Source of the DNA: Candidatus Eiseniibacteriota bacterium
GTDB lineage: Bacteria > Eisenbacteria > RBG-16-71-46 > CAIMUX01
Direction: 5' to 3'
Assembly: GCA_016712505.1 (NCBI GenBank)
Contig: JADJQY010000001.1
Span: 930,001 to 994,000, forward strand
Length of the DNA stretch: 64,000 nucleotides
In this document: positions 1 through 7,576 of the stretch, in pieces
How the letters are laid out: each line of letters opens with the position of its first letter
How positions within the stretch are numbered: the first letter of the stretch is position 1
The notes under the pieces: model-generated
Seen by the model: the letters and a program-made list of their open reading frames with translations, nothing else
The model's database searches: none
What the model was told of the DNA's origin: nothing
Made by a program: the position numbers and the translations under genes

Positions 1-1332
1 GATGCCGCCGCTGAGTTGATCGCCTCGCTGCGGGTCGAGACCTCGATCGAGATGGTCTCGATACGCGACGCGGAGGGGCGGGAGTTCGTCCGGTATGAAC
101 GGGCCAACGATGCGGCCGGCGACCATGGTTGCGCGACCGAGCCGGATGCGGACCACATCGAAGGCGGCCATCTACTGGTCTCGCGCCCGATCCTGCTCGA
201 TCGCGAACGGATCGGAACGGTCCATGCGCACGTCAGTCTGGAGCGGGTCCACGCCGCGCTCTATCAGTACGCGTTGTTCGTGGTCGCGGTCCTGCTGCTG
301 AGCCTCGGGGTAGCGTTTCTCATGATCTCCCGGACCGAGCACCTGGTGACGCGGCCGATTCGGCACCTGGTCGAGGTGGCGCGTACCGTGGCCACGGACC
401 AGGACTACGCGACCCGCGCGCGCCGGATGTCGGACGACGAGCTCGGAGATCTGGTCGACAGCATGAACCACATGCTGGCGCAGATCGAGGCTCGCGATCT
501 CGCCCTGCGGGCCGCCCACGACGCGCTGGAGGACCGGGTCGAGCAGCGGACCGCGGAGCTCTTGATCGAACGTGACAGGGCGCGCGAGGCCTCGCGGGCC
601 AAGACGGAGTTTCTGGCCAACATCTCGCACGAACTGCGCACGCCGATGCACGCCATTCTGAGCTTCGCCACCTTCGGGGTCAAAATGTCGACCGCGCCTC
701 CGGAAACCCTGCGCGACTTCTTCACCAAGATCCAGACCGCCGGCGGACGTCTCCTGGTGCTGCTCAATGATCTGCTCGATCTATCCAAGCTGGAGGCGGG
801 GCGGATGGAGATGGAGATCGCGCCGACCGACCTCGACCCGGTGGTCGACTGCATCGTCGACGAGTTTCGCTCTCTCGTTTCCGAGCGCGGGATCAAGATC
901 CACAAGGTCGGCCGGTTCGAGCAGAAGGCGCTGGTCGATTCGCACCGCATCATGCAGGTGTTGCGCAACCTGATCGGGAACGCGGTGAAGTTCTCTCCGC
1001 CCGGATCGGAGATCACGGTCCAGACTGCGATTCAGGAAGGGAAGGCGCTGATCATCATCGAGGATCAGGGAGTGGGAGTGCCGGACGACGAGGTCGAGCT
1101 GGTGTTCGACAAGTTCGTCCAGTCGCGCAAGACCAAGACCGGCGCCGGCGGTACCGGCCTTGGCCTCTCGATCTGCCGCGAGATCGTCAATGCGCACCAC
1201 GGTCGGGTCTGGGCGCGTCCAGGGCGAGCGGTTGGGGCCGAGTTTCACATCGAGCTGCCCCTCGACCTGACGGCAGCCGGCGATCCGTCCAGGCGCGAGG
1301 ATGGGGATACGCGCGGGAGCGTGGCAGCATGA
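1..1332 (+). CDS. Membrane sensor histidine kinase, 5'-truncated by the window edge
   Basis: The frame is open to base 1, so the true start lies outside the window; at least 443 codons are visible. In order there is the end of a periplasmic sensor domain, one transmembrane helix (bases about 265-330), a HAMP linker, a short coiled coil, a HisKA domain with the phospho-acceptor His in FLANISHELRTP (His codon 628-630), and a HATPase domain with an N box (LRNLIGNAVKFS) and glycine-rich GTGLGLSI. It should autophosphorylate in response to a periplasmic or membrane cue. The response regulator starts 15 bases downstream and is the obvious partner. The signal is unknown because most of the sensor domain is missing. 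Confidence 0.93.
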   Translation, partial: DAAAELIASLRVETSIEMVSIRDAEGREFVRYERANDAAGDHGCATEPDADHIEGGHLLVSRPILLDRERIGTVHAHVSLERVHAALYQYALFVVAVLLLSLGVAFLMISRTEHLVTRPIRHLVEVARTVATDQDYATRARRMSDDELGDLVDSMNHMLAQIEARDLALRAAHDALEDRVEQRTAELLIERDRAREASRAKTEFLANISHELRTPMHAILSFATFGVKMSTAPPETLRDFFTKIQTAGGRLLVLLNDLLDLSKLEAGRMEMEIAPTDLDPVVDCIVDEFRSLVSERGIKIHKVGRFEQKALVDSHRIMQVLRNLIGNAVKFSPPGSEITVQTAIQEGKALIIIEDQGVGVPDDEVELVFDKFVQSRKTKTGAGGTGLGLSICREIVNAHHGRVWARPGRAVGAEFHIELPLDLTAAGDPSRREDGDTRGSVAA

Positions 1333-1347
1333 GGAGGAGTGTCCGGA

Positions 1348-1734
<387 letters not shown>

Positions 1735-2331
1735 CGACGGTTCGCGCCAGCGGGAGCCGCTCGCGGCGCGGGATCCTCCGGTGTCGTCGTCCCTTTGCGC
1801 CCCTCCTCCTACCCCTCCCTCCGCAGCCGGCTGGCCGTCGCCCGTCCCGCCCCGCCGATCCCCCCTGCGTGACGCACCTGCGGCCTTCACGTGCAGCCCT
1901 GACCTCCGTGGTCTTCTCCGCCCTACCTGCGTCAGGATTCCGTCGCGCGCGTTCCCCCAGTCCGAAGGCAGAATTTGGTTCCGTCGAACCAACTTGGGGG
2001 AAAATCGGATGTTTCTCTCCGATTTCCGGCCAGATCTCAGCCGCCGGAACCAAGCCGTCGAACTTCCCGGCTTCCCGGAGGTTGCTCGGTCCATAAGTGG
2101 TTCAAATGATTGAATTTGGCGGATTCGCTCACTGGATCTCTAACTCCCTGCACCGCAACTAGTTGGCAAAAAAATGGTCAACCACGCATTTCCGGTCTGT
2201 TCGGCCGTTCACAAGCCGTCATAAACTCTTCTGGCTGGAAACGACCCCGGGGCTTGTCGAGAGCGGACACGCGCTTGACCGGTGGGGTCGTGCCAAGTGA
2301 CTTGGGGCCAAAACGTGAGAAGGGGTAACTC
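1735..2331. other. Intergenic region with nested hairpins, no gene seen
   Basis: No convincing coding region was found in these 597 bases. The first 200 bases are C-rich and featureless. Bases 1952-2025 hold nested inverted repeats, listed separately. The last 200 bases precede the lipoprotein gene; no convincing -24/-12 or -35/-10 promoter could be picked there. Confidence 0.6.
1952..2025. repeat. Nested inverted repeats, possible terminator or structured RNA
   Basis: An outer stem (TTCCCCCAGT at 1952-1961 against ACTTGGGGGAA at 1992-2002, one bulge) encloses a perfect 7-bp stem (TTGGTTC 1975-1981, GAACCAA 1986-1992, 4-base loop). A second perfect 8-bp stem follows (AAATCGGA 2002-2009, TCCGATTT 2018-2025). 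It lies 220 bases past the response-regulator stop, so it may end that transcript or belong to the leader of the next gene. No T-run follows. Confidence 0.45.
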
Positions 2332-3600
2332 GTGAATCGTTTCGCAATGAGCAAGTTTGCTGTGATGATGGTCGCCGCTCTGGCGCTCGTGGGCTGCGGC
2401 GAGGACGCCAAGGACCAGACGCTGGTCGGGCCGTCCGGTGACAATTCGGCGCTCGAGACCACCTGGTGCCACAACTACGGCACCGACGCCTACGCGTACT
2501 CCTGTGACCAGAACATCTGCTTCACCACCATCGACCGGAACAACGACGGTCATGGTGACTTCGACCGGTGGGGCTACACCAACGGTCCGCTCGAGCCGGG
2601 CACCTACACCTTTGATCTGTTCGCCGGTGGCACCGATTGCGATCCGGCCAGCTCGGTCCGGGTCGGTCAGGTGGAGGTCGTCTACAGCAACTGCAAGGCC
2701 ACCGTCACGGTGACGACCTGCGGCAGCTACACGCTCGACGACGTCAACATCTACGTCGGCACCCGTCCGACCCCGCGTGACTGCTGGGGCCGGTGGACGG
2801 TCGATCCGCGCTCCTACCCGTACCGCCGGACCTGGATCCCCTCGGGTTGCCAGAGCTCGAGCGCGACGTTCCGCTACCTCAACGGTCCGATCTACGTGAT
2901 CGCGAACGCGTCGGTGCTCGGCGATCTGACTGACGGCGACTGCGGTGACCGGCTCTGCGAGGATCCGTGCGTCCCGAGCTTCAATCCCGAGGTGCTGGAT
3001 CAGGCCCTGCCGTTGGGTCTGGTCAACTTCCAGGTTCAGTTCCAGGGCAACGTTCCCCTCTTCGGCGTCGATGACTCGATGTTCAAGGGGAAGGTGACCG
3101 GTGCCGGCCTGTTCGACAGCCCCGAGGGGACGTTCAGCTACTCGTCCTGGTGTGTCGACCTCGAGCACGACATCGACAGCCGCCCGGCCCAGGTCACCCT
3201 GGTGTCGAGCCTCAACCCGAATGCGACCCTGTTGGCCTGCCTGGTCGACAATCCTCAGAACATCGATCTGATGAACTGGGTCCTGAACCAGGATCCGGCC
3301 ATCTGGGGCGCCGATCACCGTGACGTCGAGGCGGCTCTCTGGGCGCTGCTCGACAACACCTTCACCTTCTGCGCCGGCGACATCTGCAACAAGGGCGGCC
3401 TGACCTATCGCAAGGCGGTCACGCAGCAGATTCTGGCCGACGCGGCGGCGAACGGCGAAGGCTACCTGCCTCCGTGCGACGGCATCATCGGCGTCTTCGC
3501 CGACCCGGGCTGCGCGATCGACGGCACGCTGGAGCGCCAGGTGATCGTGATCGAGGTTCCGGTCAGCAACGTCGAGGGGCTCTGCACCGACTGCGAGTAA
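2332..3600 (+). CDS. Secreted cysteine-rich lipoprotein with a thioester-domain-like region
   Basis: A 422-residue protein with a short signal peptide ending in a lipobox (ALVGC), so probably lipidated on the outer membrane. GTG 2332 is favoured by AAGGGG at 2320-2325; ATG 2347 is an alternative. The middle is Cys- and Tyr-rich. The C-terminal third (about 215-380) has SSWCVDLEHDI, LMNWVLNQDP and DVEAALWALLDN, which resemble the pattern of surface thioester-like domains, but the Gln expected before Ala-Ile-Trp in true thioester domains is not seen. Function is unknown. It is monocistronic and converges on the ABC gene across a strong hairpin. Confidence 0.8.
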   Translation: MNRFAMSKFAVMMVAALALVGCGEDAKDQTLVGPSGDNSALETTWCHNYGTDAYAYSCDQNICFTTIDRNNDGHGDFDRWGYTNGPLEPGTYTFDLFAGGTDCDPASSVRVGQVEVVYSNCKATVTVTTCGSYTLDDVNIYVGTRPTPRDCWGRWTVDPRSYPYRRTWIPSGCQSSSATFRYLNGPIYVIANASVLGDLTDGDCGDRLCEDPCVPSFNPEVLDQALPLGLVNFQVQFQGNVPLFGVDDSMFKGKVTGAGLFDSPEGTFSYSSWCVDLEHDIDSRPAQVTLVSSLNPNATLLACLVDNPQNIDLMNWVLNQDPAIWGADHRDVEAALWALLDNTFTFCAGDICNKGGLTYRKAVTQQILADAAANGEGYLPPCDGIIGVFADPGCAIDGTLERQVIVIEVPVSNVEGLCTDCE

Positions 3601-3689
3601 TCGAGAGTCGACTGTCCGGCCCCGCGTCCGAACGAGCGGAGTGAGCTGACCAGCAGGCTCCCTTCAGGAAGACGCAGGATCGATCAGAT

Positions 3690-3721
3690 GAGAACCGGGG
3701 GCCTCCAGGCTCCCGGTTCTC
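3690..3721. terminator. Bidirectional terminator-like hairpin
   Basis: A perfect 10-bp stem (GAGAACCGGG at 3690-3699 with CCCGGTTCTC at 3712-3721) continues inward as GCCT/AGGC after one mismatch. It sits between two convergent genes, so it can stop transcription from either side. The flanking T tract is weak (CTGTTCTC). Confidence 0.75.
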
Positions 3722-3736
3722 CTGTTCTCAGAGGGG

Positions 3737-4576
3737 TCAATCAACCGCGCCGACCGCGAGCGTGACGAGTTCACGGACATACGGCGTGAGGGGATGCCGC
3801 CGGATCTCGTCGGGTGGACCGACCTGCTCGACCCGTCCGGACCTCATCACCAACACACGATCGCCGAGCGCAAACGCCTCGCGCAGATCGTGGGTGACCA
3901 GTACCAAGGTTTTCCCCAGTCCGAGCTTCCAGGACAGGGCCTCACGTTGCAGGGCCACGCGCGAGATGGCATCGAGGGCGCCGAACGGCTCGTCGAGCAG
4001 CACCACCTCCGGATCGGCCGCGATTGCGCGGGCGACGGCCACGCGCTGGCGCTGCCCACCGGAGAGAGACCGCGGATACCGATCCCCGAATTCATCGAGC
4101 GGCAGTCCGACCAGGCGCAGCGCGCGCCCAACGGCCGAGTCGGTGCTCTGCTTCGGCCAGCCGATCAGCGCAGGCACCAGGCTGACGTTTCGTGCGACCG
4201 TCCAGTGGGGGAGCAGGCCGCCGTCCTGCGGCACATAGCCGGTTGCGCGACGCAGGTTCACCGGATCGAGTTCCTTCGCGGATCGTCCCGCGATCCGGAT
4301 TTCTCCACTTCGCGGTTCGATCAGCCGGTTCCAGCAGCGCAGCAAGGTTGTCTTGCCCGAACCACTCTCGCCCACGATGGCCAAGGTCTCCCCGGTCCGG
4401 ACGGAGATCGAAACGTCCTCGAGGGCGAGCCTCCCGGCGCCGTACGAGACCGAGACTCCACGAGCCTCGAGTGCGAGAGCTGAGGATCGATCCGATCCCG
4501 ACCCCGGCCCTGAAGTGGGGCCAACGCGCTCGCGGCCTGCACTCGATCCGCCGTCCGGTTCTGCTGCTTGGGTCAT
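3737..4576 (-). CDS. ABC transporter ATP-binding subunit, quaternary-amine/osmoprotectant type
   Basis: A 279-residue ATPase with Walker A GESGSGKTT (69-77), Q-loop Gln117, signature LSGGQ (171-175) and Walker B VVLLDEP (191-197). Family-typical stretches such as GYVPQDGGLLPHWTV and VPALIGW resemble the OpuBA/OpuCA and ProV-like glycine betaine/choline importers. The first 33 residues are a low-complexity extension. No CBS domain is present. No permease or binding protein lies next to it: the upstream co-directional gene is a low-complexity lipoprotein, so its membrane partner must be elsewhere or the unit is incomplete. Confidence 0.88.
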   Translation of the reverse strand: MTQAAEPDGGSSAGRERVGPTSGPGSGSDRSSALALEARGVSVSYGAGRLALEDVSISVRTGETLAIVGESGSGKTTLLRCWNRLIEPRSGEIRIAGRSAKELDPVNLRRATGYVPQDGGLLPHWTVARNVSLVPALIGWPKQSTDSAVGRALRLVGLPLDEFGDRYPRSLSGGQRQRVAVARAIAADPEVVLLDEPFGALDAISRVALQREALSWKLGLGKTLVLVTHDLREAFALGDRVLVMRSGRVEQVGPPDEIRRHPLTPYVRELVTLAVGAVD

Positions 4577-4602
4577 CGATCGACTGCCCTCCGTAAGTCG
4601 TG

Positions 4603-4626
4603 CCCGGACACGCAGGCGTGCCCGGG
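4603..4626 (-). repeat. Hairpin between lipoprotein and ABC genes
   Basis: CCCGGACACG (4603-4612) and CGTGCCCGGG (4617-4626) form a 10-bp stem with one mismatch and a 4-base loop. It lies in the 57-base gap between two co-directional minus-strand genes and could be an attenuator or processing site. Confidence 0.45.
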
Positions 4627-4633
4627 ACCCGCA

Positions 4634-5386
4634 CTACCGCGGGATCAGCTCCGCGGCGAGAAGCCGCGCCTTCCGCGCGAGATTCGAGGCGGCGGAGATG
4701 TCCTGGGCATCGATCGCCTTTTCCGCCTGACCCACCAGGCCGAGCACGGTGAGCAGCTTCTCCTGCTCCGCCGCGGCCAGAGTGCGGCCCTTGGCCTCAC
4801 CCGCCAGTTGCCGTGCCGCCTCGATATCGAGGAGGGCCTGGGTCTCCAGACGGATCCGTTCCGCCGGAGGGAGCTCGATCGAGAGGGTGCGCGCGCCCGC
4901 GCCGGAATCGATGCCCGGATCGGGGGGCCCTCCCGGGCCAGACTGCTGGGGTGCTCCGGGCGGGGCGCTCACCCCTTGCCCGGGCGCGCCTCCCGGACTT
5001 CCATTCGGAGCCACGGAGCCTCCGTTCGATCCCGTCGATCCCGATTTTCCGGCGTCGTTTCCAGTGGTGCCTCCCGGCGCCGGCTTGGCAGCGGCGGGCC
5101 GGTCCTTACGTGCGGCGGTGGAACTCCGTCCGGACGGAGTTCCACGCAGCGTGTCGGGATCGGCGGGCCGCGACCCGGCGAGCGCGCCGGAGGGGCCGAC
5201 CCGAGGTGGATCTCCCAGCCGCGGAAACGCGGCGCATCCACTCAGCGGGCCAAGGAGGAGTGCCAGCAGGAATCCGAACTGGAGCGCGAGTGGGAGCGGG
5301 TGCGCGATGGAGATCGCCTGCCTGACCAGCCAGGCCGGATTCGATCGGCGAAGGAGGCCGGGGGTGCGCGCGCTGCGAAGGTCCAT
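4634..5386 (-). CDS. Low-complexity lipoprotein of unknown function
   Basis: A 250-residue protein with a long N-terminal extension, a hydrophobic segment and a lipobox (GPLSGC, Cys about residue 51). Residues about 55-165 are a Gly/Pro/Ser/Asn-rich linker. The C-terminal 80 residues (about 168-250) are a charged helical region rich in Leu, Ala and Glu that could form a coiled coil. A perfect 28-bp DNA palindrome lies inside the linker-coding part. No family is recognised. It is co-directional with the ABC ATPase, but an accessory role in transport is only a guess. Confidence 0.6.
   Translation of the reverse strand: MDLRSARTPGLLRRSNPAWLVRQAISIAHPLPLALQFGFLLALLLGPLSGCAAFPRLGDPPRVGPSGALAGSRPADPDTLRGTPSGRSSTAARKDRPAAAKPAPGGTTGNDAGKSGSTGSNGGSVAPNGSPGGAPGQGVSAPPGAPQQSGPGGPPDPGIDSGAGARTLSIELPPAERIRLETQALLDIEAARQLAGEAKGRTLAAAEQEKLLTVLGLVGQAEKAIDAQDISAASNLARKARLLAAELIPR
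5118..5145. repeat. Perfect 28-bp palindrome; core shared with 41127-41146
   Basis: The 28 bases are exactly self-complementary with no loop. The inner 20 bases, AACTCCGTCCGGACGGAGTT, occur again inside the apbE gene at 41127-41146. It is intragenic here, within the lipoprotein linker. It may be a protein-binding palindrome or a short mobile repeat. Confidence 0.85.
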
Positions 5387-5472
5387 GAGTTACCGAAGCT
5401 CCTTCCAGGGTCGCCCACGCCGCCCAGGGCGTGGCCAGCATGCGTTATCGAGCCTGCCGCATGGTACCGAAA

Positions 5473-5654
5473 CCGGCAGGGTGCCGAAAAACCGTTCTGC
5501 TGCGGTGAACGATCCACTCGCTGCGGCGGGCGGGCTCGTCGCTGCGCTGCTCAACGTAACCTTGTGGCTACGCTTGCGCTGCTCGCTCCTCGCGCGCCCG
5601 CCTCGCTTCAGTCTCGCTCACCTCGCGACGAGCGGTTTTTCAGCACCCTGCTGG
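5473..5654. repeat. 182-bp long-hairpin repeat element, copy A
   Basis: The element has about 25-bp imperfect terminal inverted repeats (GCTGAAAAACCGCTC type, here slightly mutated on the left). Its GC-rich interior also folds on itself around a central loop near 5551-5570. The same 182-base unit recurs at 54985-55166 with high identity. Copy A overlaps the 3' end of the kinase gene and fills the gap before the lipoprotein gene. No ORF or transposase is inside, so it resembles a MITE or an extragenic palindromic element. Confidence 0.9.
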
Positions 5655-7561
5655 CTCCCGGGAGCCGAAAGCGGAAGGGAGAGGATGAAGCGCGAGCCTC
5701 TACCCACGTCACTCTCGAGTTCCACCGTTCCCCCATGCAGCTCCACGGCCTGTCGCACCAGCGCCAGCCCGACGCCCGTGCCTCCCCGCTTGGTCGTGAA
5801 GTAGAGCTGGAACACCAGTTCTCGATTCTCGGCCGGGATTCCGGGGCCGGTGTCTTCGACCTCGAGGCGGGCGTGACCGGCGTCGGCGGAGCAGCGCAGG
5901 TGGATCTGCCCCTCGCGCGACTGTCCGGCCTGGATCGCATTCCGCGTCAGGTTCTCGAGCGCCTGGAGGAGCACCTGCCGGTCCGCCTCGATCTCGATCG
6001 GTTCGACCGGGGCGGTCACGACCAGCTCGAGTCCGGCGAGGTCGGCATCGGATTGCCGGTTCGTCGCCACCTCCTCCAGCAGCTCGGCCAGGTCGAACCG
6101 CGTCGGCGTCGGACGTCGGAGGCGGGCCACGGTGAGGAAGCCGGAGATGGCCCGTTGAACGAGCTGGACCTTTTGCGATGCCGTCGTGACGTGGGACTGG
6201 ATCTCGGCGTCGGAGAGCTCGTGGGCGTCGCGCAGCGTTTCGAGTTCGAGGGTGATGGCCGCGAGCGGATTCCCGATCTCGTGCGCCACACCGGTCGCCA
6301 TCTGAGCGAGGCGCGAGACGACCCGCGACTGGTCCACCAGGGCGTGGAGCTCCTCCTGTTCCCACTTCCACTTCAATTCGAGCAGGACGGCCCGTGTGCC
6401 CGGGACCCGATGCGCAACCGCCACCCGCTGCGTCTCCCCCAGTGCGGCAACCACGCTCCGCCTCTCGTCCCGCAGGACCTCGTCGAGCAGTCGGAGCAGC
6501 GGGTGACCTGAGGGCAGCCGATCCTCCAGCTTTCGCCCGACCAGCGGTCCCGCCTCCAGGCCGAGGATCCGCGCAGCCTCGTCGTTGGCCACCACGACCC
6601 GTCCGTCCGGCCCCACCGCGATCAGCGCGTGGCCGAGAATCTCCGCCGAGCGCCGTGGCTCGCCCGAACTCTCCGTCGTCCCGCCGGCCTGCGTCTCTTC
6701 GGACGCCCCAGGCTTCGCTGAGCCACCGGCATCGCCCGAGCCTCCGATCCCGCCCATCGGGTGGGTGCCCGCGGGGGCGCCGCTTGCCGAGCGCACCGAA
6801 GAGGCACCGCGTTCGCGCTGAAACTGCTCGGAGAGTAGGTTCAGGTCGCGCGCCAGGCGGCGGAACTCGTCGGCCCCGGTCTCGGGAATTCGTTCCTCGA
6901 ACCGTCCCTCGCGAATCGCCTGAACGCCGGCCTCGAGCATGCGCAGCCGCGCGGCCATGAAGCGCGAGAGCAGGAACCCCAGCCCGATGGCCAGGGCGAG
7001 TTGCACCAGGGCGGCAAACATGCCGCGCCGGAACGCTTCCGCCACGCGCGCCCGCAGCAGGGCGTCTCCGACCCCGACCCGGATGGTCAGGAACGGACGG
7101 TCACCGATCCGCAGCGCGCGGTCCACCGCGTAGGTGAAGGCGGGGCGCCTAAGAGAGAGCAGCACCCGGGTCGCCTCGAGCGTGGACCTGGGTTGGGGAA
7201 GCGCCGGGCTGTAGCCGAGGAGCGTGCCGACCTGGGCCGCGTTGCTGTGGACCAGGGCGATCCCGGTCGAATCGCAGAGCGCCACCCAGGCCACGGAGGG
7301 CGCGTGGGAAGCGGCGACCTCGATCGCTTGCTCGATCCGGCCATCCTGCTCGAGGTCTCGCAGCGGGTCGTCCGGCCGGTCGCGGAGGCGGCGATCGATC
7401 GCCTTCACCAGGGACTGACTGACCAACCCGCACTGCGTGGTCGCATCCTCGGTGGCGAGTCGGATGACGCTGGTGAGCTGGTTCAGTCCGGAAATGAGCA
7501 CCAGGATGACGGCCAGAAGCAGCAGGGCCAGCACCTGCCGGCCGCCCCAGGAGAGTCTCAT
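5618..7561 (-). CDS. NtrB-like sensor histidine kinase
   Basis: A 647-residue kinase: TM1 (about 8-30), a periplasmic sensor domain, TM2 (about 180-205), HAMP, a long Ala/Gly/Ser-rich linker, a PAS domain (about 310-380), HisKA with His427 in VAHEIGNPLAAI, and HATPase with an N box and GGTGVGLAL. The last 11 or so residues (QQGAEKPLVAR) and the stop are encoded by the 182-bp repeat, so the native C terminus was replaced. The sigma-54 activator gene ends 15 bases upstream, making these a two-component pair. Confidence 0.93.
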   Translation of the reverse strand: MRLSWGGRQVLALLLLAVILVLISGLNQLTSVIRLATEDATTQCGLVSQSLVKAIDRRLRDRPDDPLRDLEQDGRIEQAIEVAASHAPSVAWVALCDSTGIALVHSNAAQVGTLLGYSPALPQPRSTLEATRVLLSLRRPAFTYAVDRALRIGDRPFLTIRVGVGDALLRARVAEAFRRGMFAALVQLALAIGLGFLLSRFMAARLRMLEAGVQAIREGRFEERIPETGADEFRRLARDLNLLSEQFQRERGASSVRSASGAPAGTHPMGGIGGSGDAGGSAKPGASEETQAGGTTESSGEPRRSAEILGHALIAVGPDGRVVVANDEAARILGLEAGPLVGRKLEDRLPSGHPLLRLLDEVLRDERRSVVAALGETQRVAVAHRVPGTRAVLLELKWKWEQEELHALVDQSRVVSRLAQMATGVAHEIGNPLAAITLELETLRDAHELSDAEIQSHVTTASQKVQLVQRAISGFLTVARLRRPTPTRFDLAELLEEVATNRQSDADLAGLELVVTAPVEPIEIEADRQVLLQALENLTRNAIQAGQSREGQIHLRCSADAGHARLEVEDTGPGIPAENRELVFQLYFTTKRGGTGVGLALVRQAVELHGGTVELESDVGRGSRFILSLPLSAPGSQQGAEKPLVAR

Positions 7562-7576
7562 CGAGCCTCGCGCGGA

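Noticed and set aside
2158..2180. TTGGCAAAAAAATGGTC as a -24/-12 promoter
   Set aside because: The GG is followed at the right distance by GT, not GC, and the -24 box is poor, so it is no better than chance.
5473..5654. 182-bp element as an insertion sequence
   Set aside because: It has terminal inverted repeats but no room for a transposase and no visible target duplication; it can only be a non-autonomous element.
4568..6511. 647-codon plus-strand open frame opposite the lipoprotein and kinase genes
   Set aside because: Its translation is Arg/Pro/Gly-rich without motifs, and it lies antisense to well-supported genes. Long spurious frames are expected at this GC content.
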